Shown here: positions 36,138 through 43,958 of the stretch, piece after piece | Layout of the letters: every line of letters begins with the position of its first letter | How positions within the stretch are numbered: the stretch's first letter is position 1 | Source of the DNA: Soonwooa sp032062245 | GTDB lineage: Bacteria; Bacteroidota; Bacteroidia; Flavobacteriales; Weeksellaceae | Direction of reading: 5' to 3' | Length of the DNA stretch: 64,000 nt | Assembly: GCF_032062245.1 (NCBI RefSeq) | Contig: NZ_DAMBQF010000004.1 | Span: 98,092 to 162,091 of the forward strand | Made by a program: the position numbers and the translations under genes | The notes under the pieces: model-generated | Databases searched by the model: none | What the model was told of the DNA's origin: nothing | The model's input: the letters and a program-made list of their open reading frames with translations, nothing else

Positions 36138-37493
36138 TTAGTTTCCTGCAACTACAGGAATTGGGTCGGCATAATTAGCCAGGCCGTAATTTTGAGTTAA
36201 ACATAATTCCGGATTGTTAACGTGCCATTCGAACTCATCACGGAAGTGGCGAATTGCCGCTGCAACTGGCCAAGCCGCTGCATCTCCTAATGGACAAATG
36301 GTGTTACCTTCAATTTTTCTTTGGATGTCCCAAAGTAGGTCGATGTCTGCTAAAGTTCCTTTTCCAGAATTGATTTTCTTTAAGATTTTGTACATCCATC
36401 CTGTACCTTCGCGGCAAGGTGTGCATTGTCCGCAGCTTTCGTGATTGTAGAATCTAGCCAAAGTCATTGTATGTTCAACAATGCATTGGTCTTCATCCAA
36501 AACTTCGAAACCTCCAGAACCCATCATTGTTCCTGTTGCGAAACCACCATCTGCAAGAGATTCGTAGTTCATCAAACGAGGTTCACCATTTATGGTTTTT
36601 AAAAGTAAATTCGCTGGTAAAATCGGCACCGAAGAACCTCCAGGAATACAAGCTTTTAATTTTTTACCATTCGGGATTCCACCACAATAATCTTCAGAAT
36701 AGATAAACTCTTCCACAGAAATTGTCATATCAATTTCGTAAACGCCTGGTTTGTTGATGTTACCACAAGCCGAAATTAATTTAGTTCCCGTTGAGCGTCC
36801 AACACCAATTTTGGCATATTCAGCGCCAGTAATATTGATAATCGGGACAACTGCCGCAATTGTTTCTACATTGTTAACCACGGTTGGTCTTTCCCAAAGT
36901 CCTTTAACAGCAGGGAAAGGTGGTTTAAGACGAGGATTTCCTCTTTTACCTTCAAGAGATTCTAGCAAAGCAGTTTCTTCTCCACAGATATAAGCACCAG
37001 CACCACGTTGAACATATATTTCTAAATCGAAACCACTTCCTAAGATATTTTTACCTAAGAAACCAGCTTTTTTAGCTTCGTCAATTGCTTCTTCTAGAAT
37101 GTCAGGAATCCAAGAATATTCGCCACGGATATAGATGTAAGAAGTGTTTGCACCTAAAGTGTAAGATGAAATAATCATCCCTTCTATCAAAAGATGCGGA
37201 ATGAACTCCATCAAATATCTATCCTTGAAAGTCCCAGGCTCCGACTCATCGGCGTTAACTACCAAGTGTCTTGGTACGCCTTCTGGTTTCGCTAAGAAAC
37301 TCCACTTCATACCAGTAGGGAAACCTGCACCACCACGACCACGAAGTCCAGAAGTTTTTACCTCTTCCAAAACTTCATCGGTTGTCATTTTCAAAGCTTT
37401 TTCAACAGCCTCATAGCCACCTTGCTTTCGATACACATCGAAATATCTAATGCCTTCTACGTGGGCGTCTTTAAGTAAAAGTTTTTTACTCAT
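36138..37493 (-). CDS. nuoF: NADH-quinone oxidoreductase subunit F
   Basis: 451 residues. FMN and NADH site: GLRGRGGAGFPTGMKW, GAGAYICGEETALLESLEG; the N3 4Fe-4S cluster ligands are in ESCGQCTPCREG with a later Cys in NTICPLGDA. It is the NADH-oxidizing subunit of complex I in the cytoplasm. Separated from nuoE by a 126-base spacer with a hairpin but no gene. Confidence 0.96.
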   Translation of the reverse strand: MSKKLLLKDAHVEGIRYFDVYRKQGGYEAVEKALKMTTDEVLEEVKTSGLRGRGGAGFPTGMKWSFLAKPEGVPRHLVVNADESEPGTFKDRYLMEFIPHLLIEGMIISSYTLGANTSYIYIRGEYSWIPDILEEAIDEAKKAGFLGKNILGSGFDLEIYVQRGAGAYICGEETALLESLEGKRGNPRLKPPFPAVKGLWERPTVVNNVETIAAVVPIINITGAEYAKIGVGRSTGTKLISACGNINKPGVYEIDMTISVEEFIYSEDYCGGIPNGKKLKACIPGGSSVPILPANLLLKTINGEPRLMNYESLADGGFATGTMMGSGGFEVLDEDQCIVEHTMTLARFYNHESCGQCTPCREGTGWMYKILKKINSGKGTLADIDLLWDIQRKIEGNTICPLGDAAAWPVAAAIRHFRDEFEWHVNNPELCLTQNYGLANYADPIPVVAGN

Positions 37494-37576
37494 TTTTATT
37501 TGCTTATTGCAATTGGCTTTTACACTTCGATAAGTTTGGTGTATCGGCTTTTTGCATTTTAATATTATTACCTAGG

Positions 37577-37604
37577 TTTGATTTAATTCAAAAAAAAAAT
37601 CAAA
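37577..37604. other. Hairpin in the nuoF-nuoE spacer
   Basis: TTTGATTT and AAATCAAA face each other across an A-rich loop. It lacks a T tract and lies inside the operon, so it may be an RNA processing or stability element. Confidence 0.35.
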
Positions 37605-37619
37605 TCTTTTAAAACTTTA

Positions 37620-38129
37620 TTAACCCAAATCAACTTGACCTTGTCTGCAGAGCTCCAAGATTTCGTCAACTTTCTCTATGGTTAAATTTTCATGATAAAA
37701 CTTACCAAGTTGTAGCATTGGCGCATAACCACAAGCACCAAGACACTCCGCTGGTTTTAATGTGAACAACCCGTCAGCCGTTGTTTCGCCATCTTTAATA
37801 TTTAAAGTTGTGCGAATGTGATCAAGGATTTTTTCACTACCTCTAACCATACAAGGTCCTGTTCTACAAACTTCCAAAACATATTTTCCAACTGGCTTCA
37901 TGTTGAACATTGTGTAGAATGTCGCAACTTCATAAACCTCAATTGGTGTGATGCTAAGAACTTGTGCAACGTAATCCATAACTGGTACGTCTAACCAACC
38001 TCCAAATTCCTTTTGAGCAATATGCAAAACAGGAATAAGAGCCGATTTTTGACGACCTTCTGGATATCTAGCGATAATTTTATTAACCTGTTCTAAAGTT
38101 TCAGGTTTAAAAGCTATAGTTTCGCTCAT
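37620..38129 (-). CDS. nuoE: NADH-quinone oxidoreductase subunit E
   Basis: 169 residues from the ATG (MSETIAF). 2Fe-2S N1a ligands are visible in CRTGPCMVRGSEKI and ECLGACGYAPM. A longer frame begins at a TTG 24 bases upstream, inside the spacer repeat region, and is rejected. Works with NuoF and NuoG in the NADH module. Confidence 0.95.
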   Translation of the reverse strand: MSETIAFKPETLEQVNKIIARYPEGRQKSALIPVLHIAQKEFGGWLDVPVMDYVAQVLSITPIEVYEVATFYTMFNMKPVGKYVLEVCRTGPCMVRGSEKILDHIRTTLNIKDGETTADGLFTLKPAECLGACGYAPMLQLGKFYHENLTIEKVDEILELCRQGQVDLG

Positions 38130-38145
38130 TTTTATTTCTTGTAAA

Positions 38146-38218
38146 ATGTACAATGTACAATGTACAGCGTACTTTAATAATATTTAAATTTTTTACATTT
38201 TACTTTGTACTTCGTACA
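38146..38218. repeat. Inverted heptamer arrays in the nuoE-nuoD spacer
   Basis: Left array: three perfect ATGTACA units plus GCGTACT (38146-38173). Right array: four 7-bp units ending in TAC plus one base (TTTTACA, TTTTACT, TTGTACT, TCGTACA; 38191-38218). The two halves are imperfect reverse complements around an AT-rich centre. Confidence 0.7.
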
Positions 38219-38220
38219 AA

Positions 38221-39444
38221 TTACGCGTCTAGCTCGCCTGCAATCACATTCATGCTACACATCGTTACAATCGCATCAGAAATTACAGATCCTGTAATCA
38301 TCTCTGGGTAAGCTTGATAATAAATAAAGCAAGGTCTACGGAAGTGCAATCTGTATGGACTTCTTCCGCCGTCGCTTACTAAATAAAATCCCAACTCGCC
38401 GTTTCCGCCTTCTACAGCGTGATAAACTTCACCACGAGGCACTTCAGTTTCTCCCATTACGATTTTGAAATGGTAGATTAAAGCTTCCATTTTGGTATAA
38501 ACGTCCGGTTTTTCTGGTAAATAGAAATCTGGAACATCTGCATGGAAAGGTCCTTCTGGTAAGTTTTCGTAAGCTTGTTTTATAATTTTAATCGATTCCC
38601 AAACTTCTTGCTGACGTACCATGAAGCGGTCATAAGTGTCACCAGCTGTACCAATTGGTATATCGAAATCAAAATCTTGGTAAGATGAATAAGGTTGCGC
38701 TACACGAATATCATAGTCAACACCTGTAGCTCTTAAGTTAGGTCCTGTGAAACCATAGCTTAAAGCACGTTCCGCAGAAATACCTCCAACACCGATGGTT
38801 CTGTCCATAAAGATTCTGTTTCTTTCTAATAGATTACAGAACTCTTGGAAACGTGGTGGGAAAGTTTTAAGGAAATCTTTTAATAATTCATGGAATTTTG
38901 GAGAAAAGTCTCTTTCGAAACCACCAATTCTACCCATGTTAGTTGTCATACGAGCACCACAAATTTGCTCATACATATCATAAATACGCTCTCTCTCGAT
39001 GAACATATAAGTTAGACCAGTAATGGCTCCGGCATCCATACCTGTAACACCGTTACAGATAAGGTGGTCACCAATTCTTGCAAGTTCCATCAAGATAACG
39101 CGCATATAATCTACACGTTTCGGCACTTCGCAACCGATTAACTTTTCAACTGTCATGTGCCAGCCTAGATTATTAATAGGTGCAGAACAGTAATTCATAC
39201 GGTCAGTAAGTGTTGTAATTTGCGAGAAATTTCTTCTTTCGGAGATTTTTTCAAAAGCTCTGTGGATGTATCCAACTGTTTGTTCAGCATGAAGAATACG
39301 CTCGCCATCCATGGTTAAAACGTTTTGGAAAATACCATGCGTTGCAGGGTGGGTTGGTCCAAGGTTGAGGGTGTATAGTTGCCCGTCAATCTGCTCTTTT
39401 GACTCGTATTGGTTAAGTATGTTTGATAATTCGTTGTCTTTCAT
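38221..39444 (-). CDS. nuoD: NADH-quinone oxidoreductase subunit D
   Basis: 407 residues, 49-kDa-type subunit lining the quinone pocket: NLGPTHPATHGIFQNVLTMDGE, EQTVGYIHRAFEKISE, RMNYCSAP and the C-terminal DAIVTMCSMNVIAGELDA. Not fused to NuoC. The spacers on both sides carry heptamer arrays. Confidence 0.96.
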   Translation of the reverse strand: MKDNELSNILNQYESKEQIDGQLYTLNLGPTHPATHGIFQNVLTMDGERILHAEQTVGYIHRAFEKISERRNFSQITTLTDRMNYCSAPINNLGWHMTVEKLIGCEVPKRVDYMRVILMELARIGDHLICNGVTGMDAGAITGLTYMFIERERIYDMYEQICGARMTTNMGRIGGFERDFSPKFHELLKDFLKTFPPRFQEFCNLLERNRIFMDRTIGVGGISAERALSYGFTGPNLRATGVDYDIRVAQPYSSYQDFDFDIPIGTAGDTYDRFMVRQQEVWESIKIIKQAYENLPEGPFHADVPDFYLPEKPDVYTKMEALIYHFKIVMGETEVPRGEVYHAVEGGNGELGFYLVSDGGRSPYRLHFRRPCFIYYQAYPEMITGSVISDAIVTMCSMNVIAGELDA

Positions 39445-39453
39445 AATATTAAT

Positions 39454-39516
39454 GCTTTAGGCTTTAGGCTCTAAGCGTTAAGCTGGTAGCTTATTGCTTA
39501 TGGCTTCTTGCATTAT
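39454..39516. repeat. Nine-unit heptamer array in the nuoD-nuoC spacer
   Basis: Nine consecutive 7-bp units all starting with GC (two are GCTTTAG, others GCTCTAA, GCTTATT, GCTTATG and so on). Because AGC and GCT are complementary, the left and right halves also pair as an imperfect inverted repeat around TGGTA at 39484-39488. Confidence 0.7.
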
Positions 39517-39519
39517 TTT

Positions 39520-40014
39520 TTATCTTCCGAACATGCTGTCGTTCTTATCCGTTCTTGTTCCGTCTTCCAGTCGATATTCTTTTAACATTGGGTGATAACC
39601 AAGATCGTCCATATTAAGAATTGGTCTTAGGTCAGGATGTCCTTTAAAGTTAATACCATAGAAATCGTAAGTCTCGCGCTCCATCCAGTTAGCGCCTGCA
39701 AATAATTCTGTTAAAGAATCTATTTCAGCATTTTCTCTTGGCATAAAAGCTTTAAGACGTAATCTGAAATTCGCCATCATATTTTGTAAATGATATATAA
39801 CGCCGATTTCTTTGTCTGGTGTTTCTGGATAATGAATACCACAGATATCTGTTAAAAAATTAAATTCTAAAGAAGAATCTCTTAAATAATGGATCATCTT
39901 TTTAGTATCTTCTTTTTTAACCTCTATGGTTAACATGCCATAAGGCTCCGATGATGCAAGGATAGAATCAGGAAATTCTCTTGTTAAAGCTTCTAATACA
40001 AATTCGTTTGTCAT
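39520..40014 (-). CDS. nuoC: NADH-quinone oxidoreductase subunit C
   Basis: 164 residues, 30-kDa-type subunit: FNFLTDICGIHYPE, LRLKAFMPRENAEIDSLTELFAGANWMERETYDFYGINFKGHPDLR is the family signature region. Ends 5 bases before nuoD's spacer repeats; starts 11 bases after nuoB. Confidence 0.94.
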   Translation of the reverse strand: MTNEFVLEALTREFPDSILASSEPYGMLTIEVKKEDTKKMIHYLRDSSLEFNFLTDICGIHYPETPDKEIGVIYHLQNMMANFRLRLKAFMPRENAEIDSLTELFAGANWMERETYDFYGINFKGHPDLRPILNMDDLGYHPMLKEYRLEDGTRTDKNDSMFGR

Positions 40015-40025
40015 TGTTTCCTGAT

Positions 40026-40583
40026 TTATTTAATTCCGTAAGATCCTAACAAAGCTTTGTATTCTGGCAAGTCTCTTCTTCTAAGACTTTCGGTTTGTGC
40101 TAGTTCTTGCACTTGCATTACACCTTCGATAATTTGTTCTGGTCTTGGAGGACATCCCGGAACATACACGTCCACTGGGATAATCTTGTCAATACCTTGA
40201 AGTACAGAATAAGTGTCAAAAATACCGCCACTAGAAGCACAAGCACCAACAGCTACAACCCATTTTGGTTCTGCCATTTGTGAGTAAACTTGCTTAAGAA
40301 CTGGGCCTAATTTTTTAGAAATAGTTCCGCAAACCATCAACATATCAGCTTGACGAGGTGAGAAGGAGTTACGCTCCATCCCGAATCTTGCTGCATCATA
40401 GTTAGGGTTAAGTGTCGCCATAAATTCGATACCGCAACAAGATGTTGCAAATGGTAATGGCCAAAGCGAATAACTTCTGGCAAGACCAATAACGCTACTT
40501 AATTTTGTCGCAAAAAATCCTTCTCCTTCATAACCAGCAGGAGCAGGGTTGTTCATGTTAACGACTGGTTTATTATCTGACAT
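40026..40583 (-). CDS. nuoB: NADH-quinone oxidoreductase subunit B
   Basis: 185 residues. Ligands of the terminal 4Fe-4S cluster N2: SLWPLPFATSCCGIEFMA (the tandem Cys pair), VGACASSGG and VPGCPPRPEQI. It hands electrons to quinone. A 94-base spacer with octamer repeats separates it from nuoA. Confidence 0.96.
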   Translation of the reverse strand: MSDNKPVVNMNNPAPAGYEGEGFFATKLSSVIGLARSYSLWPLPFATSCCGIEFMATLNPNYDAARFGMERNSFSPRQADMLMVCGTISKKLGPVLKQVYSQMAEPKWVVAVGACASSGGIFDTYSVLQGIDKIIPVDVYVPGCPPRPEQIIEGVMQVQELAQTESLRRRDLPEYKALLGSYGIK

Positions 40584-40594
40584 TTTTGTTTATG

Positions 40595-40671
40595 ATTTAA
40601 ATATTTAAAGATTTAATGTTTTTAAAGTTTGAAACAAAATTCAATTATTTAAGGTTTAAATCTTTTAATGT
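40595..40671. repeat. Octamer-period arrays in the nuoB-nuoA spacer
   Basis: ATTTAAAT, ATTTAAAG and ATTTAATG in tandem at 40595-40618, with a looser reverse-complement counterpart (TTTAAATC, TTTTAATG, TTAAAAAT) at 40655-40678. Same layout as the heptamer arrays but with an 8-bp period and very low complexity. Confidence 0.5.
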
Positions 40672-40677
40672 TAAAAA

Positions 40678-41043
40678 TTATTTATCCCAATCCAAAGCGC
40701 CTCTTTTAAGAACATAAAAGAAACCAAGGAAAAAGATGGATACAAAAGTTACTATAGCTAAAAAGCCATCAACACCCAACTCGCGGAAGTTAACAGCGTA
40801 AGGGTAGAAGAATACGATTTCGATATCGAATAAAACAAATAGAATAGCAGTTAGGAAATATTTCACCGAAAACGGCGTTCTCGCATTACCCACACTTTCC
40901 ACACCACATTCCCAACTTTGGTCTTTAACTTCACTTTTTACTTTTGGTCCCAAAAAGTGAGCGCCTAATAAAGAAACTATCACAAATCCAAGGCCTACAG
41001 CTGCTTGGATGAGTATCGGAATATAATTTTCTGGTAAATTCAT
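40678..41043 (-). CDS. nuoA: NADH-quinone oxidoreductase subunit A
   Basis: 121 residues from MNLPENYIPILI, three helices: KVKSEVKDQSWECGVES (the conserved loop with the quinone-site Cys) and FLTAILFVLFDIEIVFFYPYAV. First gene of the operon. A longer frame starts at 41070, but that lies on the promoter, so the ATG at 41043 is chosen. Confidence 0.95.
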   Translation of the reverse strand: MNLPENYIPILIQAAVGLGFVIVSLLGAHFLGPKVKSEVKDQSWECGVESVGNARTPFSVKYFLTAILFVLFDIEIVFFYPYAVNFRELGVDGFLAIVTFVSIFFLGFFYVLKRGALDWDK

Positions 41044-41067
41044 TATTGTACCTAATTTATGCACCTG

Positions 41068-41075
41068 CAAAAATA
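41068..41075 (-). promoter_or_regulatory. -7 element of the nuo operon promoter
   Basis: Read on the minus strand: TATTTTTG, 24 bases before the nuoA ATG. No perfect -33 TTG. It gives a short leader of about 18 bases. Confidence 0.5.
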
Positions 41076-41172
41076 CAAAATTAAGATCGAATAATTGAAA
41101 AAACCTAGGCTTTAAGTCTTTTTAGAATGGCGTAAAAAAGCTAATTTAGAATTGTTAAAAATAAGTGGATTC

Positions 41173-41355
41173 TTATTTTTTCTTGGCCATTTTTTTTAAT
41201 ATAACAAATGCGATGTATGCAATGTAAAGGAATAGAATGCTTGCGAAAACTATGTTAATCAATGTGTTAGTTTTCGGATCTTTAATTGGATCAATAAAGT
41301 TGAAAGCTAAAAATATGATGATAAGAATTGCGTATATGATAATTTGAGTCTTCAT
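41173..41355 (-). CDS. Small two-helix membrane protein
   Basis: 60 residues with two hydrophobic helices (IIIYAILIIIFLAFNFI and TLINIVFASILFLYIAYIAFVIL) and a basic tail (KKMAKKK). No family recognised. Possibly co-transcribed with the acetyltransferase-like gene 48 bases upstream. Confidence 0.6.
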   Translation of the reverse strand: MKTQIIIYAILIIIFLAFNFIDPIKDPKTNTLINIVFASILFLYIAYIAFVILKKMAKKK

Positions 41356-41403
41356 TATTCTGTGATTTTCCTTTTTAGATAAAACTTACCGTTCGCCAAT
41401 ATT

Positions 41404-42528
41404 TTAGACTTCTTTGCTATAAGTGCGTCTTCTTTTGTGATTAATAGGATTGTAATCTTGCCACAAAAGTTGGATGTTTTTGTTCTCTTCTAATTCTGGA
41501 TTGGTTTCTAAAAATTTAACGCCTTTTTTCTTAAAAGTCTCATAAATTTCTTTAAAAATAATTGCCGTAACGCCACGTCTTTGGTATTCTGGATGGATAC
41601 CTATTAGATAAAAATTAGCGCGATCGTTTTTCTTTCCTGCATTTAAAAGATGCCACCAACCAAAAGGGAAAAGTTTTCCGTTGGCTTTTTGAAGTGCACG
41701 AGAATAGGAAGGCATTGTAATCGCGAAGGATACTAAATTGTGGTTTTCATCTTCAATACAAATAATGTAATCTTTGTCGATAAAACCGAAGTATTTCTCT
41801 TTATAATGTTTGATTTGCTCGTCTGTAATCGGCGTGTAAGTCGACAATCCTTTGTAGGTTTCATCCAAAAGTTTGAACATTGGCTCTACCAAAGGAAGAA
41901 TTTCTTTTTTTGAATTAAATTCTAAAACTTTCAGTTTATATTTTTCTTTGATTAAGTCATTGAATTTCACCACTTTTTCTGGTAAAACATCAGGGAAAAC
42001 AATTTCGAATTCTACCCATTCTTTTTCTTTTACAAGTCCAAGATTCTCCAAGTGTTTTGGATAATAAGCTTCATTATAAATGCCAATCATTGTTGCAAGC
42101 TTATCAAATCCAAGTGTCAACATTCCTGCTTTGTCGAGATTGGTAATGCCCATTGGACCTTCGATTTTCGTGATGTTGTTGGCTTTAGCATATTTAATAG
42201 CTTCATCAATCAAAGCTTTAGAGACCTCTTGATCATCGATAAAATCTAACCAACCGAATCTCACTTTTTTAATGCCTAAATCTTTTTCTTCCTTATGATT
42301 GATCATTACAGCAATACGACCAACGATTTTATCATTTTTAAATGCTAAAAATTGTTGTGCATCTGCATACTCTAAAGCAGGATTTTCTTTAGGATTCCAA
42401 ATATTAAGTTCGTCGTTGGTTAAAGGCGGAACGTAATTATTGTTGTTGCGATACAAATCGTTCGGGAATTGGACAAAGTCTGCCAAATCCTTTTTAGTTT
42501 CAACCTTTTTTATAATGATCTGTGACAT
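41404..42528 (-). CDS. GNAT-like acetyltransferase family protein
   Basis: 374 residues from the ATG at 42528 (a TTG three codons earlier is unlikely). The C-terminal half resembles a GNAT fold: YLIGIHPEYQRRGVTAIIFKEIYETFKKKGVKFLETNPELEENK, the acetyl-CoA loop being PEYQRRGV. The N-terminal half looks like a degenerate second GNAT domain (FLAFKNDKIVGRIAVMINH). Substrate unknown; this two-domain architecture is widespread as hypothetical protein in Bacteroidota. Confidence 0.75.
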   Translation of the reverse strand: MSQIIIKKVETKKDLADFVQFPNDLYRNNNNYVPPLTNDELNIWNPKENPALEYADAQQFLAFKNDKIVGRIAVMINHKEEKDLGIKKVRFGWLDFIDDQEVSKALIDEAIKYAKANNITKIEGPMGITNLDKAGMLTLGFDKLATMIGIYNEAYYPKHLENLGLVKEKEWVEFEIVFPDVLPEKVVKFNDLIKEKYKLKVLEFNSKKEILPLVEPMFKLLDETYKGLSTYTPITDEQIKHYKEKYFGFIDKDYIICIEDENHNLVSFAITMPSYSRALQKANGKLFPFGWWHLLNAGKKNDRANFYLIGIHPEYQRRGVTAIIFKEIYETFKKKGVKFLETNPELEENKNIQLLWQDYNPINHKRRRTYSKEV

Positions 42529-42635
42529 AATTTTCAAAATTAAACAAATATAAGCGCAAATGGCAGTTATTACAATACTTTGGCATACTTTTTACTCAAA
42601 TTTGGTCAAAGTAAAAGTTATAAAAATATATAAAA

Positions 42636-43346
42636 ATGACGGGTTATTATTTAATTATTGGTCTTACGATGTTAGCGAGTTGGATTGTATCCAATCGGTT
42701 AAAATCTAAGTTCCAATACTATTCTCAAGTCCACTTAAGGAACGGAATGTCCGGAAAAGAAGTGGCAGAAAAGATGTTGAGAGATAATGGCATCAACGAT
42801 GTACAAGTTATTTCAGTGCCAGGACAATTGACGGATCATTACAATCCTTCTGATAAAACAGTTAACCTTTCGGAAGCTGTATACATGCAAAGAAATGCAG
42901 CGGCTGCGGCAGTTGCAGCGCACGAGGTTGGACATGCAGTTCAACATGCTGTTGGTTATTCGATGTTGCAACTAAGATCGAAATTGGTGCCGATGGTCAA
43001 CATTAGTTCTACCTTATCTCAATTCGTAATTATGGCGGGTATTGGTGTCATGTTCGCGTCTAGAACGATTGACAATCCGCAAGGTAACACTTGGATTTTA
43101 GCAATCGGTGTAGCGCTTTTTGCAGTGACAACTTTGTTCGCATTTGTGACGTTACCAGTGGAATACGATGCAAGCAATCGCGCAATGAAGTGGTTAAAAT
43201 CTACTGGAACTGTAACCGAAGAAGAATATGTTGGCGTAGAAGATAGTCTAAAATGGGCGGCAAGAACTTATGTTGTCGCTGCGATTGGCTCTCTTGGACA
43301 GCTGCTCTACTGGGCATCTATGCTGTTTGGAGGTCGTCGCGACTAA
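42636..43346 (+). CDS. Zinc metallopeptidase, YugP-like membrane protein
   Basis: 236 residues. An N-terminal helix (YYLIIGLTMLASWIV) is followed by MSGKEVAEKMLRDNGI, NLSEAVYMQRNAAAAAVAAHEVGHAVQHAVGYSML, which holds the HExxH zinc site, then two or three more helices and the third-ligand-like VEYDASNRAMKWL. Matches the Zn_peptidase_2/YugP family; substrates are not known. Monocistronic on the plus strand, convergent to the YigZ gene. Confidence 0.9.
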   Translation: MTGYYLIIGLTMLASWIVSNRLKSKFQYYSQVHLRNGMSGKEVAEKMLRDNGINDVQVISVPGQLTDHYNPSDKTVNLSEAVYMQRNAAAAAVAAHEVGHAVQHAVGYSMLQLRSKLVPMVNISSTLSQFVIMAGIGVMFASRTIDNPQGNTWILAIGVALFAVTTLFAFVTLPVEYDASNRAMKWLKSTGTVTEEEYVGVEDSLKWAARTYVVAAIGSLGQLLYWASMLFGGRRD

Positions 43347-43352
43347 CAAATA

Positions 43353-43955
43353 TTATAAATCGATAATTTCGAAATCTAGAAGCATCTCCGCCAATTGGTT
43401 GGAGATGTTTTCTTTTTGAGCCGTTTTTATTCGGGCATCAATCGTGCAAATTTGCTGCGCGTCGAAGTTGAGGATTTGCGCACCGTTTTTATTTAATAAC
43501 GAAAAAATAACATTCTGCTGACTGAATTTAAAATTTAATTTTAAATCGCTTTCCAATTCTTTAGTGATGATTTTTGCAGATTCTAAAGTAAATTTTGCAG
43601 TTTCTTTATAAGTTTTAACCAAACCCGAAACACCTAATTTTGTTCCACCATAATAACGAATGACAACAACCAAAATATTGGTTAGTTGGTGCGCAAGAAG
43701 TTGGTTGTATATTGGTAAACCAGCACTTCCACTTGGTTCGCCGTCGTCATTTGCGCGATAATTTTCACCAGAAATTCCCAATCGAAAAGCATAACAATGA
43801 TGCGTTGCTTTTGGATGTTCTTCGTAGAGTTTTTGCAGGCAAGATTTTACTTCTTCTTCAGAAACAACAGGATAAGCAAATCCAATGAATTTGCTGCCTT
43901 TTTCCTTTATTAAAACATCTTCAACTGCTTTTTCTATACTTTGATATTCGAACAT
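43353..43955 (-). CDS. YigZ/IMPACT family protein
   Basis: 200 residues: SKFIGFAYPVVSEEEVKSCL, HCYAFRLG, RANDDGEPSGSAGLPIYNQLLAHQLTNILVVVIRYYGGTKLGVSGLVKTYKE is the full family signature. The C-terminal domain resembles EF-G domain IV. Linked in eukaryotes to translational control (IMPACT); bacterial role uncertain. It follows ribD by 3 bases. Confidence 0.93.
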   Translation of the reverse strand: MFEYQSIEKAVEDVLIKEKGSKFIGFAYPVVSEEEVKSCLQKLYEEHPKATHHCYAFRLGISGENYRANDDGEPSGSAGLPIYNQLLAHQLTNILVVVIRYYGGTKLGVSGLVKTYKETAKFTLESAKIITKELESDLKLNFKFSQQNVIFSLLNKNGAQILNFDAQQICTIDARIKTAQKENISNQLAEMLLDFEIIDL

Positions 43956-43958
43956 TTT

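Noticed and set aside
39454..39516. CRISPR or phase-variable coding repeat
   Set aside because: Units are 7 bases with no spacers and lie outside any reading frame.
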